A stretch of DNA of 35,729 bases from positions 1 through 35,729 of the forward strand of contig CAMFER010000010.1 of assembly GCA_945949485.1 (NCBI GenBank), read 5' to 3'. Made by a program: the position numbers and the translations under genes. The notes under the pieces are model-generated. The model made no database searches and had not been told where the DNA came from. It was given only the letters and a program-made list of their open reading frames with translations. The stretch is from an uncultured Clostridium sp. Its GTDB lineage: Bacteria > Bacillota > Clostridia > TANB77 > CAG-508. Shown one piece after another: positions 15,964 to 24,663 of this stretch; position 1 is the stretch's first letter, and every line of letters starts with the position of its first letter.

Positions 15964-17203
15964 ATGGAAAAAGTTTTAGGAATAGTTGCAGAATACAATC
16001 CTTTTCATAATGGTCATTTATATCACTTGCAAGAATCAAAAAAAATTACTAATTCAGATTATACAATAGCAGTTATATCACGGAAATTTTACCCAAAGAG
16101 GAAATACCTCTATTGTAGATAAATGGGAAAAATCTAATATGGCTATAAAAAATGGTGTTGATTTAGTTATAGAATTACCACTAGTTTATTCTATTTCTAG
16201 TGCTGAAAATTTTTCTGATGGTGCTATCAAAATTTTAAATTCTTTAAATATAGTAGATTATCTATCTTTTGGAGCAGAAACTAACAATATCACTTTATTA
16301 GATAAAATTGCTACAATACTGCATAATGAACCTAAAGAATATAAAGAGCTTTTATCCAAAAATTTGGACTTAGGTCTTTCTTTTCCTAAAGCTAGAGAAA
16401 TTTCTTTAATTTCATATTTAGATAATAATAACAATGAAAAAGAAATATTAAATGCAATATCAAAACCAAATAACATTTTAGGGATTGAATATCTTAAGGC
16501 TTTAAGGAAATATAAAAGTAATATTTCACCTATTTGTATAAGCCGATTTAAAGCTGGCTATAACGATTTAGATGTACAAGATAATATTGCTAGTGCTTCT
16601 AGTATTAGAAAAATAATATTAGAAAATAATTTTAATGAACTTAAAAACTTAATGCCAAATGTTAGTTATGATATTTTAATCAAAAATATAGAAAATAAAA
16701 ACTATGTTAAAGATATTAGTATATTTGAAAAACAAATTATTTATAACTTAAGAAAAATGTCACTAGAAGAAATATCTAATCTTCCAGATGTTTCTGAAGG
16801 ATTAGAACATTCAATTAAAACTGCTGCTATTTCTTCAAATAATTTAAACGATTTAATAAATAGTATTAAATCTAAAAGATATACATTATCAAGAATTAAT
16901 AGGATTTTACTATATTCACTTTTAAATATCTCTAAAGATGATATTAATCTTTCTAAAGAAATTACTCCATATATTCGAGTTCTTGCTTTTAATGATAATG
17001 GTAAAAAATTATTATCATCAATTTCTAAGGCAAATCCTAATATTAATATAGTAACTTCTGTAAATAAATTTATGGATAATTGTACTGATAATAAATTGAA
17101 ATATTTACTTGAAAAAGATATTTTTGCTACTAATGTTTATTCTCTTTATTTAAATAACATGAAAGGTAATCTGGATTATATAAAAAGATTAAAACTGGAC
17201 TAA
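15964..17203 (+). CDS. tmcAL: tRNA(Met) cytidine acetate ligase TmcAL, expressed only through a +1 shift
   Basis: TmcAL (YlbM family) makes N4-acetylcytidine at the wobble base of elongator tRNA-Met from acetate and ATP. The start is ATG at 15964 after AAAGGA. The nucleotidyl-transferase motif [12 protein letters not shown] with the HxGH box lies at residues ~11-22. Frame 0 reads IAVIS, then CGG, and stops 13 codons on at 16122. Skipping the C at 16081 gives [19 protein letters not shown], the conserved family continuation, then the frame runs to 17203 ([30 protein letters not shown]). Reconstructed length is 412 residues, normal for TmcAL. It is the only intact plus-strand gene in the window. 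Confidence 0.9.
16081..16083 (+). other. +1 frameshift site in tmcAL (CGG codon)
   Basis: Frame 0 reads TCA CGG AAA; skipping one C gives TCA GGA AAT, the Ser-Gly-Asn of the conserved SGNFTQRG motif. It is codon 40 of the gene. Confidence 0.75.
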
Positions 17204-17304
17204 AGAAGCTTCTTTTCTTCTAGTATATTTTTTATAATCAAAACTTTAATTAATAGTTTTGATTATAAATTTAAGATATGTAAATTACATAGTCTTATTT
17301 AGGA

Positions 17305-17712
17305 TTATTGAGTTTTTGTTTCTAGTTCTTTTAATCTTTCTATTAATTTTTCAAATTTTTTTGCATACATTTTAAGAGGATTAATATATATAATTATTTT
17401 TTCACATTGTTCCATTAAATCCTCTCTTAAGTAATTTATTTCATCTGCACTACTTTCTTCTTTTTGTACTCTGTAAAGCATTTCTATTCTTTCTACCGAA
17501 TCTTTACATTTTTTATATAGTTTATATGGATTAATTATATATAAACTTATACACTTATTTATTTGATAATTTATAGCCAAAGTATCTATACAGATCCAAA
17601 TAATATAACTAAACTGTATTCCTAAAAATATAATTAATACTAGATTAAGCAAAAGATGTAAAGTCCAAGAAACTAATAACACAATATCCAAAAAAAATTC
17701 TCTTTTTGTCAT
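17305..17712 (-). CDS. Small membrane protein with a coiled-coil tail, unknown
   Basis: 135 residues. Two hydrophobic spans (about residues 9-31 and 32-50) are followed by a cytoplasm-type region rich in Lys and Glu with heptad-like spacing (VERIEMLYRVQKEES; AKKFEKLIERLKELE). I do not recognise the family. The gene converges on tmcAL, has a plausible GGAGG start context and no obvious operon partner. Confidence 0.5.
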   Translation of the reverse strand: MTKREFFLDIVLLVSWTLHLLLNLVLIIFLGIQFSYIIWICIDTLAINYQINKCISLYIINPYKLYKKCKDSVERIEMLYRVQKEESSADEINYLREDLMEQCEKIIIYINPLKMYAKKFEKLIERLKELETKTQ

Positions 17713-18202
17713 GATGCTTCCTCCATTCTATTTTGCAATAACTTTCGACAATCAGAAAACTTTTTTACTTATAAACTTCTTAATTAAAGAAATTTATAAA
17801 ATATAAAATTATACTTTTATAGTATATTACATTTATGTAAATTTTTAAATTTTATTTGTATCACTACAAATAGAAAAAATAAAAAGCTGAAATTGGTTAA
17901 ATTTCAACTTTTGGGTGAACAGAATAATTGTAAAATCTTATACACACTTAATTTTAAAGTATTTATAAGATTATATCCATGTATATTCTGTTCTTTATTT
18001 AATAATTATACTACTTTCACTAAAATTTATCATGCATTTAACAAATTTTATATGGTTAGTAAATTTGAATAGTTTCATTATGCATATCAAAATTTTCAAT
18101 CATTGCTATGTTTCAGTTGTTTATAAATAAAATAATTAAGTTAATTTTATAATTGATTTTTTATTATACCTTTTATAACAAATTTATGATATACTTTGTT
18201 AC
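17713..18202. other. Gene-free 490-base stretch with two stem-loops
   Basis: No reading frame of note. At 17882-17912 arms of 12 bases (one wobble) form a terminator-like hairpin, with T-runs on the minus strand, that could end the tRNA/endonuclease transcript. At 17917-17993 a longer imperfect inverted repeat starts and ends with GAACAGAATA/TATTCTGTTC and has inner arms at 934-942 and 964-972 (add 17000); it could be a small structured RNA. The remainder is AT-rich without recognised sites. Confidence 0.4.
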
Positions 18203-18586
18203 TTAAATTCTAACCTTATATTCTTTATACTTATCACATAAATTCAATGTGCTTTTATTTAAAATTTTATCTTTAGGAATTAAATACATTTCTAAATCTT
18301 CATTCAGTACAAATAAAAAGTCAATTTTAGTTTCAATCAGAGTTTTATATGTCCCTCCATTAGTACCACCACAACTCTTTAAAGCTACTTGATATGTACC
18401 GCTAGCAGTTTTACACCCTGTAGCTTTTACCTGCACTGTTTTTAATTCTCCATTTTTTTCTATAATTAAATTATAATCTTGTGTATCATTTAAAGGAATT
18501 GATACAATATAACCGTTTGTAGTAAAATATGCTATTGCCATTCCCAATCCTGAATTTCCTTTTTCCTTATTTGTTTCAAAATTCAC
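18203..18586 (-). CDS. PD-(D/E)XK homing-endonuclease-like protein (PDDEXK_5 type)
   Basis: I start at GTG 18586, giving 127 residues, because the longer frame upstream only reads through the tRNA gene. The N-terminus (NKEKGNSGLGMAIAYFTTNG), the NDTQDYNLII stretch with the metal-binding Asp and the VQVKAT strand with the Q-x-K motif match the group I intron-associated PD-(D/E)XK family that includes I-Ssp6803I. The C-terminal KIDFLFVLNEDLEMYLIP also fits. Such enzymes cut intronless tRNA alleles. Here the gene lies ~70 bases downstream of the intron-containing tRNA-Tyr rather than inside the intron, probably on the same transcript. Confidence 0.75.
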   Translation of the reverse strand: MNFETNKEKGNSGLGMAIAYFTTNGYIVSIPLNDTQDYNLIIEKNGELKTVQVKATGCKTASGTYQVALKSCGGTNGGTYKTLIETKIDFLFVLNEDLEMYLIPKDKILNKSTLNLCDKYKEYKVRI

Positions 18587-18657
18587 TACCTGCAGCTCTT
18601 TTTTAGAACATATGTTTGTTTTAATGTTAAAAATAAAATACAAGTTTCCTTGTATTT

Positions 18658-18976
18658 TGGTGGGCAGGGAAGGATTCGAACCTTCGTACTCAAATGAGAA
18701 CAGATTTCTTACCACTATAGTTTTCACTACCATAATCAAGATTATGTTTGTAGTCTGGACTTTCTCTTTATCTTTTATTAAAGATATCAGGTATAAAGTC
18801 TCTACACTCGAAAATTTCTTTTCTAGCTCGGGATTGCCATCAGCTTTCCTGTTAAGGTTTCCCCGAATTAGCCCGATGTTCATCATATAATCACTTATAT
18901 GAGCTGCAAATTTAGGTTTTGTTTTAAAAAACCAAAGACCACAGTCTGCCGCCTTTAGCCACTCGGCCACCTACCC
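18658..18976 (-). tRNA. tRNA-Tyr(GTA) interrupted by a group I intron
   Basis: Exon 1 is 18941-18976 and exon 2 is 18658-18707; joined they give an 86-nt class II tRNA with encoded CCA. The acceptor stem GGGTAGG pairs with CCTGCCC, the anticodon stem GCAGA pairs with TCTGT, the loop is CTGTAAA and the long variable arm and T-arm GGTTCGAATCC are normal for Tyr. The interruption falls between U35 and A36 of the GTA anticodon, so no functional tRNA exists without splicing. It is 14 bases downstream of a tRNA with anticodon CAT, in one transcript. Confidence 0.85.
18708..18940 (-). ncRNA. Group I self-splicing intron (233 nt) in the tRNA-Tyr anticodon
   Basis: Core elements occur in order on the minus strand: P (GCTAATTCGGGGAAACC), Q (GGCAATCCCGAGC), R (GTAGAGACTTTATACC) and S (AAAGTCCAGAC). 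P4 can form between CGGG and CCCG, P7 between AGACTTT and AAAGTCC, P8 as ATCTTT...AAAGAT, P9 as CATAATC...GATTATG and P2 as GGTTTT...AAAACC. The upstream exon ends in T and the intron ends in G, as the family requires. Size matches the small ORF-less tRNA introns. I could not draw a convincing P1 helix at this junction, so the exact splice sites should be treated as inferred. Confidence 0.8.
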
Positions 18977-18990
18977 GTATATATAAAAAA

Positions 18991-19067
18991 TGGTGCTCCT
19001 TCAAGGACTCGAACCTTGGACCCACCGGTTATGAGCCGGTTGCTCTGACCAACTGAGCTAAAGGAGC
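18991..19067 (-). tRNA. tRNA with anticodon CAT (Met or Ile2)
   Basis: Cloverleaf with acceptor GCTCCTT/AAGGAGC, discriminator A, encoded CCA, D-arm GCTC...GAGC, anticodon stem ACCGG/CCGGT, loop CTCATAA and T-arm CAAGGTTCGAGTCCTTG. The anticodon is CAT. The GGCTCATAACC context resembles tRNA-Ile2, whose C34 is converted to lysidine, as much as elongator Met; it is not the initiator because position 1-72 pairs normally. First gene of a two-tRNA transcript. Confidence 0.9.
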
Positions 19068-19096
19068 ATGTGCGTATCACGTTTAGCACAAGTAAA

Positions 19097-19125
19097 AGTA
19101 TAAACTATTTTTCATGAATTGTCAA
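19097..19125 (-). promoter_or_regulatory. Promoter of the tRNA operon
   Basis: Minus-strand TTGACA (19120-19125) and TATACT (19097-19102) are separated by exactly 17 bases. It lies 30 bases upstream of the first tRNA and should drive both tRNAs and probably the endonuclease gene. Confidence 0.8.
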
Positions 19126-19183
19126 TACATTTTTTAAATATTTTTAATCCTTTTTTGTATCTTTTTGCCATTTTTTATATTTT

Positions 19184-20099
19184 TTAAATTTCTAATATAT
19201 CTTCATAATTTGTAAGCACTCTAGCACCTTGCTTTATAAGATCATTTGTACCTATTGAATTTTCTTCGTTTATATTTCCGGGGTACTGCAAAGATTTCTT
19301 TTCCTTGCTCTAATGCAAAATCGACAGTAATTAAAGTTCCACTTTTTCTTTTCGCTTCTATTACTATTATCTTACTAGATATACCAGAAATTATTCTATT
19401 TCGTGCAGGAAAATTCATTTTGTTAGGCTTAGTACCTAATGAATATTCTGAAATAATTGCTCCTCCAGTATTTAAAATATACTTTGCTAATTCTATATTC
19501 TCTTTTGGATAAATAATATCTAAACCATTTCCTACAACTGCTATTGTATTCCCTATATCCTTTGATTTTTCCACACTTTCCACTTTTTTATCTATCTTTC
19601 CACATATACTACCTAAATGAGCATAACTATCTATCCCTCTTGCCATTCCACTTACTATATTGAATCCTTCTTTTGTAAGATTATATGAAAAATATTTTGC
19701 AGATTTTATTCCATACTCTGTAGCATTTCTACATCCAATTATTGCAATATTACTATTATTTAAAATACTTTTATTCCCCTTAATATATAAACTTACTGGA
19801 TAATCATATATTTCTTTTAAAGATTGTGGATATTCTTTATCATAAATAGAAATAACATCAATGTTATTTTTCTTCAATTCTTTAATTTCTTCATCTAATT
19901 TAATTCGTATATGTTGGTCTAATATATTATTTGCTATTTCTTCTCCAATTTCTTTATTGTTTAATAACTCTTTTTTAGAAAGATTATATATTATTTCAGG
20001 ACTTTTATATCTCTCAATAAGTTTGATTTTTCTTCTTATTCCTAATCCCTTTATTAAGGATAACCATACCCAATATTTATTTTTTTCTAAATTATTCAT
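19184..20099 (-). CDS. dprA: DNA processing protein DprA, completed through a +1 shift
   Basis: DprA binds single-stranded DNA and loads RecA during natural transformation. The Rossmann-like core is clear: IIGCRNATEYG, VSGMARGIDSYAHLG, AVVGNGLDIIYPKEN, EYSLGTKPNKMNFPARNRI, SGTLITVDFALEQGKEIFAVP. In frame 0 the conserved VPGN motif is destroyed by CGG and the frame stops after 12 more codons at 19242. Skipping the C at 19280 gives VPGNINEENSIGTNDLI, then QGARVLTNYEDILEI and a TAA at 19184, as in other DprA proteins. Total 304 residues; the optional C-terminal winged helix is absent. The truncated frame-0 form of 285 residues might fold. Confidence 0.88.
19278..19280 (-). other. +1 frameshift site in dprA (CGG codon)
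   Basis: Frame 0 reads CCC CGG AAA; skipping one C gives CCC GGA AAT, the Pro-Gly-Asn of the conserved DprA VPGN motif. Because four C residues are adjacent, this is the one site of the four where a simple homopolymer error is also easy to imagine. Confidence 0.7.
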
Positions 20100-20117
20100 T
20101 ATCTCATCTCCTATAAA

Positions 20118-20165
20118 TTAAAAAGGACATAAAATAGATCTAATCTAATCTATTCTATGCCCCAT
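20118..20165 (-). terminator. Terminator of folD
   Basis: Minus-strand arms GGCATAGAATAGATT and ATCTATTTTATGTCC pair over about 15 bases (a few wobbles) and are followed by TTTTTAATTT. It separates folD from dprA. Confidence 0.75.
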
Positions 20166-20182
20166 ATATATACTAATATTTT

Positions 20183-21046
20183 TTATAATATTGATTTTTG
20201 TCTTTTTTGTTCTTTTGTAGCTTTTAAAACATTTGACATTAGCATTGCTATAGTCATAGGTCCTACCCCTCCTGGAACTGGTGTAATATAGCTTGCTTTT
20301 TCCTTTACATTTTCAAAATCTACATCTCCAACTAATTTACCATCTTCGTCTCTATTTATTCCAATATCTATTATAACAGCACCTTCTTTTACCATATCTT
20401 TAGTCACAAATTTAGCCTTACCTATAGCTGCAATTAGTACATCGGCTCTTTTGGTATATTCTTCTAATTCTTTTGTCTTTGAATGACATACAGTTACAGT
20501 TGCATTTTTGTTTAAGCAACATTGTATTAATGGCTTTCCTACAATATTACTTCTTCCAAGTATAACAACACTTTTCCCAGTCAAATCTATATTATATTCT
20601 TCAAACATTTTCATAACACCTAAAGGAGTACAAGATATAAATGTATCTTCTCCTATAGAAAGCTTTCCAACACTAGAAGGAGTAAATCCATCTACATCTT
20701 TCTTGTATGAAATTGTTTTAAATGCTGTATTAATATTTAAATGACTTGGTACTGGACTTTGCAATAAAATTCCATTTATATTAGGATTTTCATTTAAATT
20801 CTTTATTAATTTCAATAATTTCTCTTGTGTTGTTTCCTCTGGTAATAGATATTCTTCATATTCTATTCCTATTTCTTCACATGCTCTACTCTTATTTCTT
20901 ACATATACTTTTGAAGCTGGATTATCACCAACCATTATTACTGCAAGTTTAGGTTTTATTCCTTTAGAACGTAAATAATTGCATTCTACTTTTAATTCTT
21001 CTCTTGTCTTTTTTGCTAAAGCTTTTCCATCTATAATTACTGCCAT
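20183..21046 (-). CDS. folD: Bifunctional methylenetetrahydrofolate dehydrogenase/cyclohydrolase FolD
   Basis: 287 residues, full length. FolD interconverts methylene-, methenyl- and formyl-tetrahydrofolate in one-carbon metabolism. Signatures visible are VYVRNKSRACEEIGI with the catalytic Tyr/Lys region, ILLQSPVPSHLN, KDVDGFTPSSVG, the NADP-binding GRSNIVGKP and PVPGGVGPMTIAMLMSN at the C-terminus. No irregularities. Confidence 0.95.
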   Translation of the reverse strand: MAVIIDGKALAKKTREELKVECNYLRSKGIKPKLAVIMVGDNPASKVYVRNKSRACEEIGIEYEEYLLPEETTQEKLLKLIKNLNENPNINGILLQSPVPSHLNINTAFKTISYKKDVDGFTPSSVGKLSIGEDTFISCTPLGVMKMFEEYNIDLTGKSVVILGRSNIVGKPLIQCCLNKNATVTVCHSKTKELEEYTKRADVLIAAIGKAKFVTKDMVKEGAVIIDIGINRDEDGKLVGDVDFENVKEKASYITPVPGGVGPMTIAMLMSNVLKATKEQKRQKSIL

Positions 21047-21095
21047 AACTATTACTCCTTATTCTACTTTTATTAATTAGATTTTCACATAAGAT

Positions 21096-21332
21096 TTAAG
21101 TTGAAATCTTATATTCAATATCTTCCATAAAAGGAAATATTTCTTTTACTCTTTTTAATGTTAGCATAAGCATTCTCGGCTGTGGATTTTTCTTATCATT
21201 TGTTAATAGTTTCTGTGTATAACAATTTTCTGCTGTTTTAAATAATAAATATCTATTTCCTACATAAGTATAATATATTTGATATCCATTTTTTAAATCT
21301 AGCCACATTTTTTCAAATGTATATTCTCCCAT
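21096..21332 (-). CDS. Small conserved-looking protein, unknown
   Basis: 78 residues, soluble, with several aromatic residues (GYQIYYTYVGNRYLLF) and a basic middle ending in KRVKEIFPFMED. It starts 14 bases downstream of the ligA stop after a GGAG site, so it is probably co-transcribed with ligA. I do not recognise a domain. Codon use is like the neighbours, which supports it being real. Confidence 0.55.
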   Translation of the reverse strand: MGEYTFEKMWLDLKNGYQIYYTYVGNRYLLFKTAENCYTQKLLTNDKKNPQPRMLMLTLKRVKEIFPFMEDIEYKIST

Positions 21333-21346
21333 AAATTTCTCCTTTT

Positions 21347-23356
<2,010 letters not shown>

Positions 23357-23454
23357 TCAACACCTCTTTATTTTAAGCTTTATTCTTTTTGTTTATAATT
23401 TATTTATTTTATCTTTATTTTCTTTGGCTATTATATACAATTTGATAAAAAAAA

Positions 23455-23495
23455 TAAAGAGATTTTATATAAAAATCTATATAAAATCTCTTTTT
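23455..23495 (-). terminator. Terminator of the sortase gene
   Basis: Arms AAAGAGATTTTATATA and TATATAAAATCTCTTT pair perfectly over 16 bases around a 6-base loop, with a T-run following on the minus strand. It lies between the sortase stop and ligA. Confidence 0.85.
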
Positions 23496-23512
23496 ATTTA
23501 TATCTATTATTT

Positions 23513-24175
23513 TTATTCTGCCCTTGCTAGTATTATAATTCTTGCTGAACTATCATCTGTACATGTAGATAAAGTAACTTCTGCAACTCCTCCTGTATCT
23601 CTTTGATAAAAAGATGTATCTTCTGGTGATGCTTCAAATTTATCATAAATATTATATGTAAGTTTCCTTCCTGTTATATCCCTTATATATATTTTGTCTC
23701 CAATATTTAATTTTTTATTATTTGAGAAAAATAATCCATTTCTATAGTTATGTCCTATAATTACTGAATTTCCTGCTTCATTTAATCCAGGTCCACAAAG
23801 GAATGCAACTGAAGTTTCTATCGAACTTTTAGTAACTTTTTCTAATACTGGATAACTAAAGTTAATTGCTGGTATTTTCATTGTTCCTAGAACTCCAAAT
23901 CCTTTATATGTTTGCTTTCCTGTATTTGATGAATTATTGTTGGCATTTGTTAATTGATCTGATATATTCCCTTCTGTTGTATTTCCAGTTTCATTATCAT
24001 TTGCTTCTCCATCTGCAAATTCCCCTTCAAAATTATCAACAAATTCTCCAGTATCTTTTGTTATTACGTATTTTTGATAATAATCATATCCTAAAAAACC
24101 TAATAAACCTAATATTGCTATTATTACTATTACTAATATAAGTGTTAGCACTTTACTATATTTACTATCAAACAT
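23513..24175 (-). CDS. Sortase, probably class D-like
   Basis: 220 residues. A single N-terminal membrane anchor (residues ~9-30) is followed by an acidic, Asn-rich linker and the catalytic beta-barrel from about residue 90. The triad is visible: His142 in VIIGHNYRNG, Cys205 in TLSTCTDD and Arg212 or Arg218 in ARIIILARA. Sortases cleave a sorting signal and join surface proteins to the wall or to each other. No LPXTG-type substrate is encoded in the window; the pseudopilin-like proteins lack such a motif. It has its own terminator. Confidence 0.88.
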   Translation of the reverse strand: MFDSKYSKVLTLILVIVIIAILGLLGFLGYDYYQKYVITKDTGEFVDNFEGEFADGEANDNETGNTTEGNISDQLTNANNNSSNTGKQTYKGFGVLGTMKIPAINFSYPVLEKVTKSSIETSVAFLCGPGLNEAGNSVIIGHNYRNGLFFSNNKKLNIGDKIYIRDITGRKLTYNIYDKFEASPEDTSFYQRDTGGVAEVTLSTCTDDSSARIIILARAE

Positions 24176-24227
24176 ATCTTTTACCTCCGTATATTATACA
24201 ATATAAAACTCTATATTAATTATACCA

Positions 24228-24264
24228 TATTGAGTATAAAAAGTATAGAGTTTTTATTCTTATA
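24228..24264 (-). terminator. Terminator of the HIT gene
   Basis: Arms AAAACTCTATA and TATAGAGTTTT pair over 11 bases around a loop of about 30 bases that also contains a TATAAT-like box. It follows the HIT stop codon, but the large loop makes it less typical. Confidence 0.5.
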
Positions 24265-24267
24265 TAA

Positions 24268-24612
24268 TTAAATAATTTTTTCTCCTAGTTTTTTTCCTGC
24301 TAAAATATGAAAATGTAAGTGTTTTACTGTTTGTCCAGCATTTTCTCCACAATTAGAAATCACTCTAAATCCATCTTCTAAAAAGCCATTTTCTTTAGCT
24401 ATTTTATTTATTGTTATAAATATTTTTCCAACAATATCTTTATTTTCTTCGTTTAATTCTACAATTGAAGAAATATGTTTTTTAGGTATTACTAATATGT
24501 GTATAGGCGCTTGAGGATTAATATCTGAAAAAGCATATACGTCTTCATCTTCATAAACTTTTTTTGATGGAATTTCTCCCTTTACTATTTTACAAAACAA
24601 ACAATCTTCCAT
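24268..24612 (-). CDS. HIT-family (HINT-like) nucleotide hydrolase
   Basis: 114 residues, typical HINT size. The histidine triad HLHFHILAG places His98, His100 and His102; the N-terminus CLFCKIVKGEIPSKKVYED and the middle INPQAPIHILVIPKKHI are characteristic. These enzymes hydrolyse adenosine phosphoramidates or similar nucleotide conjugates. It lies 51 bases downstream of alaS, probably in the same transcript. Confidence 0.93.
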   Translation of the reverse strand: MEDCLFCKIVKGEIPSKKVYEDEDVYAFSDINPQAPIHILVIPKKHISSIVELNEENKDIVGKIFITINKIAKENGFLEDGFRVISNCGENAGQTVKHLHFHILAGKKLGEKII

Positions 24613-24663
24613 AATTATCCTCCTTGTTAATTTTGGAGCTGATCCAAAATTTCCCTTTATTTA

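Noticed and set aside
18587..18970. N-terminal extension of the endonuclease-like frame up to 18970
   Set aside because: This part runs through the tRNA-Tyr gene and its intron and shows no protein similarity; the family start fits the GTG at 18586.
7338..19280. CGG reassigned to another amino acid (Trp or Gln), as in some Firmicutes
   Set aside because: Reading CGG as any amino acid leaves the downstream sequence in the wrong frame with a stop within 12-15 codons; only skipping one base restores the proteins.
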